A stretch of DNA of 64,000 nt from Rhizomys pruinosus (GCA_009823505.1 VZQC01013997.1:3178785-3242784); one strand, 5' to 3'. Shown: positions 11,345 to 23,470, counted from the stretch's first letter. The notes: generated by a model not told the origin, from the letters alone. Made by a program: numbers and translations.

Positions 11345-12290
11345 AAAGAAATGGGGCTGGAGAACTGGCGCAGCGGGTGGTGGCTCACAACCAAAAAAGA
11401 TTAGAGGCCTGGAGTGGTGGCGCGCCTTTAATCATGGCACTTGAGAGGTAGAGGCAGGCGGATCTGGCCAGCCGGGTCTATGAAGTGGGTTCCAGACCAA
11501 TCTGGGCTGCCTGCAGCCTCTCGCAAAAGAACCCCCCCCAAAAAAAAACCCCCAAAACAAGAAAATTGTTACCCATGCAGGAAATATTGGCCAACGCACC
11601 AGCAAAGAAAATATACGATATTGGCTGAGGATCTTGCCTGTGCTTACCATACTCGGGGTCTGCAAAAGGGCAAACTATCTGGATTATTTTCACTTATTAA
11701 AGAACAATATGGGCCAGGTATGGTGACCTATGCCTTTAATCTCAGCACCTCAGAGACAGAGATAGGTAGATCTCTGTGAGATCCAGGTCTACATAACCAG
11801 TTCTAGGCCAGCTGGGGCTACAGGGAGACACCGTCTCAAAAAGACCAAATAAAAAATAAAAGACAATACTATAACACTGTACTCAAAAGTAATGAAAAGC
11901 AGGGGCTGGAGAGATGATGGCTCGGAAGTTAAGAGCACTGGCTGTTCTTGCATAAGACCAGGGTTGGAACCCCAGTACTCACACCTCTACAACTCCAGTT
12001 CCGAGGGATCCAAGGCTTTCTTCTGTCCTCCACAGCCATTGCAAGACACAGGTGCACTTACATACATGCGAGCAACACACACATAAACATAAAATAAAAA
12101 TATTAAAATAGCCGGGCGTGGTGGCGCACGCCTTTAATCCTAGCACTTGGGAGGCAGAGGCAGGAGGATCTTTCTGAGTTCAAGGCCAGCCTGGTCTAGA
12201 GTGAATTCCAGGACAGCTGGAGCTAACAGGGAGAACCTGTCTCAAAAAGACCAAACAAAACAAACAAAAAACCCTGAAAACCAGTTAAGT
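11345..12290 (+). repeat. SINE cluster copied in the neighbouring inverted block
   Basis: Contains a B1 (11406-11540), a B1 (11712-11850), a B2 (11902-12095) and a B1 (12111-12275), with unique spacer 11570-11710. The spacer reappears inverted at 12920-13060, which shows that the following block was made from this one. Confidence 0.85.
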
Positions 12291-12325
<35 letters not shown>

Positions 12326-15300
12326 TCTTAGAGAACAGGGGTCTCCTGGTAGCTCCAGCTGGTTTTCTATGCAGACATTCCCTCGTACCCACCCGTGCCT
12401 TGGAACTCACAAGACGATCCTCCTGCCTCGCCTCCCAAGTGCTGGGACTAAATGGCCCGTGCGCCACAAATTACCCGCTTATTTATATTTTTATTTTATT
12501 GTTTATGTGTGTGTTGCTTGATGTTATTATATTTTGTGACCCTGGTCTCTTGCATATGTGTTGGGCAGGTTCCTCTGATCAGAAACCTTGGGTATCCTAG
12601 GTCCGTGGAACTGGCATGTTGTAGAGGTGTGAGTACTGGGGTTTCCAACCCTTGGTCTTTATTGCAAAACAGCCTAGTCCGTGCTCTATCACTCTGGGAG
12701 CCTATTCATCTCTCCAGCCCACCTGCTTTTCATTACTTTTGAGTACAGTGTTATAGTATTGTCTTTTATTTTTTATTTGGTCTTTTGAGACGGTTCTCCC
12801 TGTCGCCCCAGATGGACTGGAAATCACTATGTAGACAAAGCTGCCCTTGATCTCACAGAGATCTACCTATCTCTGTCCCTGAGGTGCTGAGCTTAACGGC
12901 ATAGCGTCACCATACCTGGCCCATATTGTTCTTTAATAAGTGAAAATAATCCAGATAGTTTGCCCTTTTGCAGACCCCGAGTATGGTAAGCACAGGCAAG
13001 ATCCTCAGCCAATATCGTATATTTTCTTTGCTGGTGCGCTGGCCAACTACTTCCTGCATGGTTAAAATTTTCTTGGTTTGGGGGTTTTTTTTGGGGGTGG
13101 GTTTCTTTGCGATAGGGGGGCTGCAGGCAGCCCAGATTGGTCTGGAACCCACTTCATAGACCAGGCTGGCAGATCCGCTGCCTCTACCTTCCCAAGTGCC
13201 ATGATTAAAGGCGCGCCACCACTCCAGGCCTCTAATCTTTTTTGGTTGTGAGCCACCACCCGCTGCGCCAGTTCTCCAGGCCCCATTCTTTTCCTTTTCT
13301 TTTTAATTTTTTATTAATTTTCTTTATTTCTGATGTGTAGAATGTACTGTCTGCATGCAAATCTGTGTTTTTTTTTTTTTTTTTTTTTTGTCTTAGAGAA
13401 CAGGGTCTCCCTGTAGCTCCAGCTTGGTATTTTTGAGACAGACATTCCCTGTAACCCCACCCGTCCTGGAACTCACAAAGATCCTCCTGCCTCGCCTCCC
13501 AAGTACTGGGACTAAATGGCCCGCTGCGGCCACCTTACGCCCCGGCTATTTAATATTTTTATTTTATTGTTTATGTGTGTGTTGCGTTCGCATGTTATGT
13601 AGGTGCACCCCTGGTCTCTTGCATATGTGCTTGTGGAGGACAGAAGAAACCTTGGATCCCTACCGCCAACTGGCATGTTGTAGACTGGTTGTTGAAGTAC
13701 TGGGTGTTTCCAATCCCTTGTCTTTATCCAAAACAAGCCTAGTGCCGTGCTCTTATTATCTTCTGGCGAGCCTACTTCATCTCTTGCCAGACCCGCAACC
13801 TGCTTTTCGATTAGTGATCTTTTTGGATGTTACGAGGCGATCAGATTTAGAATATGTGGCCATTCGTCTTATGTCATGTTTTGATTCCCACTTAAGGCTC
13901 TTTTTAGAGCGCACAGAGCTCCGCCTCTACTCCCGATCTACGCCCCTCGCTCCGGTTCCTAGTGACCATCGTGGCACGTTTTGTTCGTCTACGACCTCGG
14001 CTTCAGCTTCTCAGCACTGATGCACCTCCTACACATGGATCTTATTGTCCTCGACTGATGGGGCGATGCTGAGATTAAAGCGCATTAACGGTGTAAACGT
14101 GGTGCTTGCTTTGCCTTCCGGCATAAGCCTCTGGCACCCAATTGTTCTTTAATAACGTGAATAACATGATCCCAGATTCAGCTTGTGTGCTACCTTGTTG
14201 CTAATCTTACTCTGTGGCCGTTAGTATTGGTAAGCACATGGCCATAAACCTGATAGCCGTCAGGCAGCCCCAAGTCTATCGCTTGGGACCAATACACTTC
14301 CTCTCATCTTACTTGGTGATTGCCTGCCTTGACAATATATTTCGGGCTTGCGATCGGGTTTCACGGGGTCATTTATCTAAGTTTCTTCTCTGTAGTGCAT
14401 ATCTGGTGGGCTGCTCTAGCCGTCTGTTTCTGCCCAGCTGAGGAGAGGTTCCTTCTTTGCGCACAGTCCGGCTTCTCGCTTCTAGGCAGCCCAGAGTTGA
14501 TCGTCTTTGGAAAGTGTTCTGGCCGTCGAAACCTCGGAAAGTGTAGCACGTCCGGCTCAAACCTCAGCCAGTTTACTTGAACCGCCACTGTGCCTTATTT
14601 CTAATTCCTCGTTCCAAGGGTGCCATGAGGGATCTGAAAGGCCAGTAGCGCTCTGCTACGACGCCACCATCCAAGGCTTCGTTAATATCCTTTTTTGGTT
14701 GATTGGACAAGCCACACTCGCCATCATGCTGGTCCAGTTCTCCACGGTCCCTCTGTCAGTTCGCTTGGTTCTTGGTTGTCTGTGTAATTCCGTTGCAGGT
14801 TTTTTACATCTGACATTCTTTTCTCTTATTATTTATGGTCACTCACACTAAGCTTTCATCTTCTATGCTGCTATCGTTAATGTGCATGTCGTGAGATAGG
14901 CTGTCGATCTCCCAGTACAGTGCTGCTTAGGCGCGAGTCCACGTGCTCTCTGCTCTCTAGCTAGACCATATGCACGTCTGCAGCTGATCGTCTAGTAGAC
15001 TCTGTAACGGGTCTGTCGTGGATCGTCTCACCCGCTACTGTATACTGAGATAAGAAGTTATCCTGGAAGTTTTCTCGTAGCTAGGCTCCTCCAGAGTGGT
15101 TCTCCGGCCCACACCGTCCATCGTTGGCCTTCGCCGAGGTACCAGCTGTTACTGATCGAGAATCTGAGCGATAGCTCTCCTGTCCTTATAGATCCACTGC
15201 ATGAGTATCGGGCTGTAACGTATCTCGTTAAGCAGCTCTTTGCAACTATTTCTCTTTCCATGTGTCCAATCAATCGTCATACCTTCTCTCCGATGTCGCG

Positions 15301-15962
15301 CTCTGGTCCCTATCTCGGTGATACGATCCGAAATAACTTCTTCTAATATGTATACGCGTAGCTGATGCACATCAACTCTATACCGTTCCCTATTCATACA
15401 CCGTCTACATGTCGCGTGTCTGATTTGATCCGTCCTCACGCACCGCTCCCACCTGACACTGGTCGCTGTACAGCATGTGGGAGGTCTCTCGCACGGGCCA
15501 CTTGAACATTAGCTGCAAACTTGCAGTGGCATAGTCACATGGTATACATTCTAGTACACCTTAACAGAGATATAATAAGACAAGAACATATAAGACGAGT
15601 TTACTTAAATACAACAGAGAACCAATGAAAGACGCGCGGGAGCTAGAAGTGCGTGGTCTTAAGTAAATCTTTACTATGATCTAAGCGTCCAAGATCACAT
15701 GAAGCAGCGATTCTCTAAGGCTCCGTCTGACTCAGGATGTCTCGGGAAAATGATCTTGATCACTCGCCCCATCCCCGAACTTATAGCTTCCTGTCGCTGA
15801 AAGTCTGGCTCAGTTCTTCCGCGAGGCTCCATATCTCTTCCTGCTCTTGCGCGCTCTTCTTGTCTGGAGGAGACTGGTCTTGTTTCTGTCACATAATGGC
15901 ACTTAGTGTGGGTCTTGGGCTGGCATTCCCTTTGTCTTAGAGAGAGCATGACAGATTCTGGA
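12290..15962. other. Error-rich inverted copies of 11.35-12.28 kb; probable raw-read gap fill
   Basis: 12300-13310 is the reverse complement of about 11350-12290. 13360 to about 14600 repeats it in the same inverted direction with far more indels. For example, the spacer beginning TTGTTCTTTAATAA occurs at 12928 and again at 14142. The rest to the N at 15963 is low-identity sequence with no recognisable element. Open frames here have no coding support. Confidence 0.75.
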
Positions 15963-15963
15963 N
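15963..15963. other. Single N ending the error-rich block
   Basis: Clean sequence starts just after this base with an A run and an (AT)n tract. It marks the right border of the suspected gap fill. Confidence 0.7.
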
Positions 15964-15967
15964 AAAA

Positions 15968-15970
<3 letters not shown>

Positions 15971-16007
<37 letters not shown>

Positions 16008-16014
16008 CACTTGG
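15971..16014. repeat. (AT)n microsatellite
   Basis: About 22 AT dinucleotides directly right of the assembly join. Confidence 0.95.
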
Positions 16015-16016
16015 AA

Positions 16017-16740
16017 ATTATTAGTTTGGTGCAAAAGTAATTGTTTCAGTGATTTTATTTTTGGTCTTTTTGAGATAGGGTTCCCCTGTAGCCCCAGCTG
16101 TCCTGGAACTCAGAGATCCCCCTGCCTCTGCCTCCCAAGCACTGGGATTAAAGGCATGGGCCACCACATCAGGCCAGTTTCAGTTCATTTTAAATCATAG
16201 CTAGACTCAGGCACATCTTTCTCAGATGGGAACTATTGCAATTAATATTTTGGTCAATGTGAAACTAGCTTATTCCTATAGGGTAAAAAGTCCATGCTTC
16301 AGGATTCACTAGTCCTGGAAAGTATCTCCCGCCTCCGGCTGTTTCTACAAATATTTTCCCTGCAAGGTGTTGTTGACAAGAAGTGGTAGCTCTGACAGGT
16401 CAAATGAATGTGGTGGAAGAGACACTCTTCTGGTTGGCTTGTTCAGCTTCTGAAGGGTTGGTGATGCCATGTGTGGCTGTGTTGTCCTGGAGAGGAATCC
16501 AGCCTTTTCTGTTGACCAATGCCTGCAGTTTGGGTGACATTAGTGACTTTCTGAGCGTACTTCTTAGATGTAATGGTTTTGATGGGATTCAGAGAGCCAC
16601 AGTAGGCAACATAGCAGCAGACCACAGAACAGTGACCATGACCTTTTGTGGTGCAGGTCTGGCTTATGGGAGTATCTAGGAGTCATCTGAGGCCAGGCAT
16701 TGAAGCTGGTCATCACTGGTTGTCACATTCTTTATCACAT
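16017..16740 (-). mobile_element. Mariner (Tc1/mariner) transposon fossil
   Basis: On the minus strand a decayed transposase is readable in pieces: LNPIKTITSKKYAQKV, then SRTTQPHMASPTLQKLNK at about 16430-16490, resembling the mariner C-terminal domain with its DNxRPHVA catalytic region. The catalytic aspartate context is altered and stops interrupt the frame. At the left end, TTAGTTTGGTGCAAAAGTAATTG (from about 16019) looks like the terminal inverted repeat of the Hsmar1/MADE1 class. A reverse B1 has inserted near this end. The matching right terminal repeat was not found. Confidence 0.8.
16058..16178 (-). repeat. B1 SINE inserted in the mariner remnant
   Basis: Inverted B1 from TTTTTGGTCTTTTTGAGATAGGG to GGGCCACCACATCAGGCC. 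It is younger than its mariner host. Confidence 0.85.
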
Positions 16741-16744
16741 CACA

Positions 16745-16975
16745 ATCCAATCAAGAAATGAGAGATGGTTCAGCAGTTAAGAGCACTGGCTGCTCTTCAG
16801 AGGACTCAGGTTCAGTTCCCAGCACCCACACACACAGTGGCTAACAACTGTCTTTAACTCCAGTTCTAGGGGATCCTACGCCTTCTGATGGGCTTTGTGG
16901 GTTTAGCATGGCACTGACAGGGATGCACTTACATACTTGCAAGCAATACATGCATGCACATAAAATAAATAAATC
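16745..16975 (+). repeat. B2 SINE
   Basis: B2 with the head GAGAGATGGTTCAGCAGTTAAG and tail ACATAAAATAAATAAAT. Moderately diverged. Confidence 0.85.
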
Positions 16976-17252
16976 AGCTGGACATGGTTGCACACGCCTT
17001 TATTTTTCTTTTTGCCAATGTTTTATTGAAACTCTGTGCATTTCATACAAAATTACATTACAAATCAAATCTAGACCCCCGTGCCCCCCTCCCTGCCCGA
17101 AAGCTCATGTATTCTGCCAAACATGTGTTTCATCTTTTTCTCAGTCTCTCAAAATTCTCGCAGAAGTTTACTGTTTCAGTCAGTTCTTTGACAGTCTTTT
17201 CTGTTATTGTTGTTATTCCTTCCTCTATGCATCACTCCAAAATATGCACATA

Positions 17253-17495
17253 TTGGGGCTGGAGAGATGGCCTAGCGGTTAAGAGCGCCCACTGCTCTTG
17301 CAGAGGACCCGGGTTCGATTCCCAGCACCCACATGGCGGCTGAGAACCATCTGTAACTCCAATTCCAGGAGAACTCCAGTTCCAGGGGAATCCGATGCCC
17401 TCTTCTGACCTCTGTGGCACTGCACGTCACAGGTGCACAAACCTACATGCAGACAGTACATTCATACACATAAATAAAATTAAAAAATAAAAAAC
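17253..17495 (+). repeat. B2 SINE
   Basis: A clean, full-length copy with head GGGGCTGGAGAGATGGCC and GGTTCGATTCC box. Confidence 0.92.
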
Positions 17496-17549
17496 AATAT
17501 GCACATATGCATGCCACATATTTCATAGGCTTTAGCATCTTCAGCTTAT

Positions 17550-17800
17550 GATTTTTTTTTTTTTGAGACAGGGTCTCCCCTTAGTCCCAGCTGCCATGGA
17601 GCTCACTATGTAGACCAGGCTGGCCTTGAACTCCCAGAGATCCACCTGCCTCTGCCTCCCAAGTGCTGGGATTAAAGGCGTACATCACTATGCCCAGCCT
17701 AAGACAGTTCTTAGCTGCCATGTGGGTACTGGGAATTGAACCCGGGTCCTCTGCAAGAGCAGTCAGTGCTCTTAACTGCTGAGCCATCTCTCCAACCCCA
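17550..17800 (-). repeat. Reverse B1 joined to a reverse B2 head
   Basis: An inverted B1 (17550-17700) is followed immediately by the inverted 5' half of a B2 (17700-17800, ending CATCTCTCCAACCCC). Confidence 0.85.
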
Positions 17801-17819
17801 ATTTTTTTTTTTAATTAGG

Positions 17820-18150
17820 CTGAAAGATGTCATGTTTGAAGTCCCCTCCTTGGCAAGCCCAAACCACCATCAGTTCTGCCCTTGTGCTCCACACTGGGGT
17901 TTCCCTTCCCATGGTCACCAAGTGAGGATCAGTAAGCACCACGTCCTGTCTTGGTCTTCCTGTACTGGTCTCTGTGATACAGCCTGGGTAGTCCAACAAT
18001 GGCAGTCTATACTCTGAAGAGGCTGAAACCCCAGTAGTATCTCAGTCCACAAGTTGGATGTCTCAGCAGTCCCCATCTGGTACTGAAGGTTTGGAGGATT
18101 CTTGGAGAGACATGAGTCTTGAGTCCATATTGGAAGGTTGAAAAGCTGTG
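17820..18150. other. Intergenic sequence, nothing recognised
   Basis: About 330 bases of non-SINE DNA. Short open frames on both strands lack splice or codon support. Confidence 0.5.
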
Positions 18151-18159
18151 TCTTCTAAG

Positions 18160-18470
18160 CAGTGGCAGTGACAGGGTAGGCACAAGCCTTTAATACCAGG
18201 ACTTGGGAGACAGAAGCAAACAGGGTTGTGTGACTTAAAGGCCAACCTGGTCTACAGTTCCAGGCTAGCCAAAGCTACATAGTGAGATTCTGTCTCAAAA
18301 CAAATTTTTTTTTCTTAAACAAACTAACTTTTTTTTTTTTTTAAATCTTTTCGAGACAGCTGTCCTGGAATTCACTGTAGACCAGGCTGGCCTTGAACTC
18401 CCAAAGATCCACCTGCTTCTGCCTCCTGAGTGCTAGGATTAAAGGCATGTGCCACCACGCCTGGCACTAA
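18160..18470. repeat. Diverged plus-strand B1 and a reverse B1
   Basis: An old B1 lies at 18160-18305 (+). A cleaner inverted B1 lies at 18340-18470, ending TGCCACCACGCCTGGC. Confidence 0.75.
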
Positions 18471-18488
18471 CTTTAAAAAATTTATTTC

Positions 18489-18740
18489 TGGGGCTGGAGA
18501 GATGGCTCAGAGATTAAGAGCAATGACTGCTCTTGCAGAGGACCCAGGTTTGATTCCCAGCACCCACATGGCAGCTAAGAACTGTCTTTAAACCAGGTGT
18601 GGTGGCGCATACCTTTAATCCCAGTACTCGGGAGGCAGGGCCAGGTGGATCTCTTTGAGTTTAAGGCCAGCCTGTTCTATACGGCTGCTTCTAGGCCAGC
18701 TAGGGCTACAGGGAGACCCTGTCTAAAAAAGAAAAAAAAA
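18489..18740 (+). repeat. Composite SINE: B2 head fused to a B1
   Basis: The first ~105 bases of a B2 (to GAACTGTCTTTAA) run without a tail directly into a B1 beginning CCAGGTGTGGTGGCGCA. It could be a B1 insertion or a fusion during retrotransposition. Confidence 0.75.
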
Positions 18741-18744
18741 ATTT

Positions 18745-18895
18745 CTATTTTATGTATGAATGTATTACCTGCATATATGCAAGTGTACCCATGTCTTGCA
18801 ATGTCTGTGGAGGACAGAAGAAGACGTCGGATCTCCTGGAACTGGAATTGTGGCAGTGTGGGTGTTGGGGTTCCAACCAACAGCCAGTGCTCAAG
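18745..18895 (-). repeat. B2 SINE, reverse and truncated
   Basis: The inverted B2 tail and middle (TGTATGAATGTATTACCTGC) are present. The head is lost. Confidence 0.75.
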
Positions 18896-18920
18896 TCTTT
18901 TTTAAAAAGGGGGGGTGGGG

Positions 18921-19147
18921 GGCTAGAGAGATGGCCTAGCGGTTGGGAGCACCGACTGCTCTTGCAGAGGACCCGGGTTTGATCCCCAGCACCCACATGG
19001 CAGCTGAGAACCATCTGTAACTCCAATTCCAGGAGAACTCCAGTTCCAGGGGAATCCGACACCCTCTTCTGACCTCCGCGGCATTGCACGACACGGGTGC
19101 ACAGACCTACACGCAGACAGTACATCATACACATACAAAAATAAATT
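18921..19147 (+). repeat. B2 SINE
   Basis: Full-length and CpG-rich, flanked by G-rich tracts. Confidence 0.9.
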
Positions 19148-19254
19148 AAAAAGGGGGCGGGGGGGTTATGAGGAGGGGAGTGAGGGCGCGCATGTCTAAG
19201 CGTACTTGTTTGGATTCCCAGTGTCCTTTGTGTCTACTTCACTCTTCCTTACTA

Positions 19255-19789
19255 AATGTACCTTTTTGTCTTTTTCCGAGCTTCCAAGATGTCGAAGCGA
19301 GGACGTGGTGGGTCCTGGTGAGAAATTCCGGATTTCCTGCTGTCTTGGCCATAGGAGTGTGATCAACTGTGCTGACAACACAGGAGCCAAAATTTGTATA
19401 TCATCTCTGTGAAGGGAATTAAGGGACGACTGAACAGACTTCCTGCCGCAGGTGTGGGTGACATGGTGATGGCCACGGTGAAGAGGGCAAACCAGAAATT
19501 AAGAAAAAAGTCCATCCGCAGTGGTAATTCGACAACGAAAATCATACGAAGATGGGGTGTTTCTTTATTTTGAAGATAATGCGGGGTCATAGTAAATAAA
19601 AAAGGCGGAGATGAAAGGTTCTGCCATCACAGGTCCAGTTTGCTAAAGGAATGTCAGACTGTGGTGCGCCCAAAGGATATTGCATCCAATCAGAGCAGCA
19701 TTGCCGTGTATTGGCTGGTGATATTTGTAAAATATAATACCATATACGTAAAAAGTCTTTGCTACAAGTCAAAAAAAAAAAAAAAAAAA
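19255..19789 (+). pseudogene. Rpl23-ps: Rpl23 processed pseudogene
   Basis: An intronless copy of the mRNA for 60S ribosomal protein L23 (uL14). It starts with a pyrimidine-rich TOP-like leader (CTTTTTCC), then the start codon at 19289 (MSKRGRGG), and ends in an A-tail at 19770-19789. The clearest part reads [20 protein letters not shown] then GDMVMATVK. Frame-shifts and stops occur near residues 10-35 and again after the KIIRR segment, so no full protein can be made. An A-tail, no introns and a complete 5' leader are hallmarks of LINE-mediated retrocopying. Confidence 0.93.
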
Positions 19790-20159
19790 GAGTACTTGGT
19801 TTGTAGGGGTTGAGCAGTCTGGCAGAAATCTAGGGGTCCTGGTTCCCGCAGCACCCACATGGAAAAGTGTCAGTTTACGTCAGGTGCCACGGCAAATCTG
19901 GTACCTCAAAGGTGATCTCGGTGGCTATCACGGGCTACTGCAGGGATGTGGAGCACTGGTCACATGGTGCACATACATACATGGCAGTAAAACACGAACA
20001 AAAATAATGTTTTTTTTAAAAGGAAGGTGGGCATGTGTGGCATGGCCCATAATGCAAGCACTCGGGAAGTTGAGGCAGGAGATTGCTAAGTGCTAGACCC
20101 GAGCCTGGGCTACATGATGAGACCCTGCTATCAAAAAAAAAAAAAAAAGAAAAAAGAAA

Positions 20160-20160
20160 N
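20160..20160. other. Single N: left border of an inverted duplicate
   Basis: Sequence right of this base is the reverse complement of sequence ending near 25245, not a continuation of the left flank. Confidence 0.75.
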
Positions 20161-23100
20161 TGAGGAATGACACCTGATGCTCTCCTCTGTCACTCTGCTT
20201 ATTCCTTCCACTTTGGATGGCCAGGGTCTTCCTTGAACTGCAGCCATGTCTTTGGGGTAGGCTGGTAACCAGACTAAGCCCCAGCCCATGTCCCACCCCA
20301 CCCCCCGTGCCAGAATCGAATACGACCTGTGACAAGACCTCACCCAGCTTGTTATGTGGTGTTGGGAGCCAACCGAGGTCTGTCCATGATTGCCGTCTCA
20401 AGCATTCTTTAACCACAGCGCCCATTCTCACCAGCTCTGATCAAACATCCTGGAATTTGATTATATGCAACTTCTAATTGTGTGTTCCCTGTGTTCCTGT
20501 TTTCAGGGGGGAGTGTTGTTGCTTTTTTGTTTTTTTTTTTTAATGTGTATGAGTGTTCTGTCTGGCATGTAGGTTGTGCACCCCTGGTCGGTGCACTGCT
20601 GCAGAGTCAGAGAGGGCATTGGTCAGATGCCCCTGGAACTGGAGTTAAAGATGGTTTTGCCGCATGTAAGTCTGGGAATCAAAGTCCGGGTCTCTGCAAC
20701 GAGCATTAGACTTTAAACCACTGAACCACTCTCTCAGCCCCCATTTTTTAGATTTTTTAGTAAAGGGTCCTTTAGTCCCAGCTGGCCTTGGACTCACAGA
20801 GACTCGCCTCTGGCCTCTGCCTCCTGCTGGGATCACCCTGTTTAAACAATACAGATGAGCAGAGGCTTTCCCAGGATCCTGTAGAAATGCATTGGTGGGG
20901 TGGGGTGGGCTGGAGAGGTGGCTCGCAGTTTAAGAGTGCCCCAACTGCTGCTTCAGAGGACCCAGGTCGATTCCCAGCATCCACAGGGCGCTAGAAAACG
21001 CTTTAACTCCAGTTCCAGGGGAATCTGATGCCTCTTCTGACCTCTGCCGGCATTGCATTGGACACGGGTTGCACCAACCACTACATGGCAGACGAACACA
21101 CCCATACATATAAAATGATAAATAAATAATAAATAATTTTCTTATTGTGTTATTTTTTTGCCTAGGTTGCAACTCTGAGTGCGGTTAAAGTGTGCATCAG
21201 CCCGGCAAAGGACTTTTATTTTGTTAGTGTCACTGATGTTAGACCATTTGCGTACCTTTGTGGCAAGTGCTTTAACTCACACCATGTAAACCCACGAACA
21301 AAGCCCAGCCTAAGCCAATGGTAGGACAGGCAGCAGAGCAGCCGAGGAAGGGGGCTTTCTTTACGGTGTCTGGGGGAGAAGGCGGCTCTCTTGGAGGGTT
21401 AGCTTCAGGATGCTTGGGAGAGCTGGCCAGCGCTGGGGAAGAACTGTCATACAGGGCTTCTCCACCCTGGTAGAACCTTCCTGCACTTGCATGCATCAGG
21501 ATAGCAGTCCAGAGCCCTGCAGTCCAGCCAGTGTGTGGTGGGTGAACTGGTTAGCTGTAGAAAAAAGACCACAGAATTTAAGTAGCTTTTCTCTTTTAGT
21601 CCTTTTAACTTTTTTCTAGTTAGTTTTAAAAAATTTATATCTCAATGATTATTGTATGCATGTTTTGCCTGCCTGTATTGTAAGTGCACATCTTGTTTGT
21701 CAATGCCAAAGGTCGTGGAATGAAATTCATCAGAATCCCCTGGAACTGAGTTACAAAATGGCGTGAGCACACCAGGTTGGGTGCTGGGGACCAACAAACC
21801 CAGGACTTCTGCAGAAGCCAGTGCTCTTAAAACCACCTGAGCCTATCTCTCTAGCCCCTAGTTATTGTCTTTTAAATTTTAATTGGAGTTGTTTTCTTTA
21901 ACAAGCATGAAACTAGAAAAACAGAACCACACGAGTAGAGAGTATACAAAGAGCTACTAAAACAAGCTTGCTAGTATTTTTTGATGTTGTTGTTTGTTAT
22001 CGCCCATCCGTGCGGAATGAATAACCTGAATGGGTCTTCACGTTTTTGTCATGCGCCAAGCAATCTCGCTACGAGTCTGGTTTTGGTTCTTGGGGTTTTT
22101 TTTTTTTTTATTTTTTGTGTTTTTAATTTTGATTTATTTCGTATTGATGTATGAATGTGAATCTGTCTGCATGCACAGTTGGTGCAACCGTGTCTCAGTG
22201 CAATGCCAGGCGGAGGTTAGAAGGAGTGTCGATTCCCCTGGAACTGGAGTTCTCCCTGGAATTGGAGAGTTCAGAACGTTCCCGTTCTGAACGGCCATGG
22301 GGTTCGTGAGGAATCGACCGGGTCCTCTGTAAGAGCGTCGTCGGCGGCGTCTCTTAACACCTTTACACTAGGCCATTCATCTCTCCAGCCCTTGAGTTTT
22401 TTGTTTGGCAGGGTCTCATCATGTAGCCCAGGCTGGGCTAGCAATAGTCATCTTCCTGCCTCAACTTCCCGAGTGCTTGCATTATGGGCCATGCCCACAT
22501 GCCCACCTTCCTTTTAAAAAAAAATTATTTTGTTGTGTTTTAACCTGCACTTATGTATGTTGCACCATGTGTATCCAGTGCTTCCACATTCCCTGCAGTA
22601 GCCCGTGTGGCCAAACCAGGATGCATCTAAAATGACGGTACCAGATTTGCCTGGCACACTGACGCGAACGTGACACCGTCCTGTGGGTGCTGGGAAGACC
22701 CCAGATTTCCGCCAACGCAACCCTCATTCTCTTTTTTTTTTTTTTGCGGTAGACACAAGAAGCGTTTGTTTTTATTTTGGACTGAGCAATACTTTATGGC
22801 ATTATTTTCTACAATACTAGCCAAACAATCGGCAAATCGCTGCCTGTATTGGCATGCAATATCTTTTGGGCACCACACGTCGACCCCACTCCTTTAGCAA
22901 ACTGGACCTGTGATGGCAGACACCTTTTATCTCGTCCTTTTATACTCTTACTTATGACCCCTGCATTATCTTCAAAAATAAGAAACATTATTTCTTCAGT
23001 ATGATTTTCGTTGTCGAATTACCACTGCCGGATGGACCTTTTTTCTTAATTCTGGTTTGCCCTCTCTTCACCGTGGCCATCACCATGTCACCCACACCTG

Positions 23101-23470
23101 CGGCAGGAAGTCTGTTCAGTCGTCCCTTAATTCCCTTCACAGAGATGATATACAAATTTTGGCTCTGTGTTGTCCGCACAGTTGATCACAGGCTCTAACC
23201 GAAGACATAGGGAAAATCCGGAATTTCTCACCGGAGGAACCCACCCAGTCCTCAGCTTCGACATCTTGGAAGCTCGGAAAAAGACAAAGGCTTACTAAAG
23301 ATAGGTAGTACGTACAACAAAGGACCTGGGAAGTCCAAACAAGTACGCTTTAAGCTGTCCCACCCCCTCCCATTCCCCACCCGCCCCCCCCTTTTTTTTT
23401 TTTTTTTATAAAAAAAAAAAAAAAAACCTCAAGAAAAACACAGCTCAGTAGCAGAGTGCTTGCGAAGCAT
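20161..23470. other. Inverted copy of both flanks; probable wrong-way gap fill
   Basis: 20161 to about 21960 mirrors about 23505-25245. About 22391-23400 mirrors about 19150-20130, including the Rpl23 pseudogene. Only about 21960-22390, a noisy reverse B2, is new. Reversed, the block reads left flank, new B2, right flank, as expected for one gap-spanning read inserted in the wrong orientation without trimming. It carries many indels relative to both flanks. Confidence 0.75.
22725..23290 (-). pseudogene. Rpl23-ps: Inverted second copy of the Rpl23 pseudogene
   Basis: The start codon complement is at 23262-23264 and the poly-T lies near 22730-22746. It shares the damaged coding region and A-tail with the copy at 19.25-19.79 kb, so it is not an independent retrocopy. 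The differences are mostly single-base indels. Treat it as one locus represented twice. Confidence 0.85.

Noticed and set aside
13424..14020. 198-codon open frame and others at 14.2-15.4 kb
   Set aside because: They lie in the error-rich inverted block; part of the frame is corrupted B1/B2 sequence.
17000..17230. Possible retroviral or LINE fragment
   Set aside because: T-rich non-SINE sequence with no recognisable reading frame, primer site or terminal repeat.
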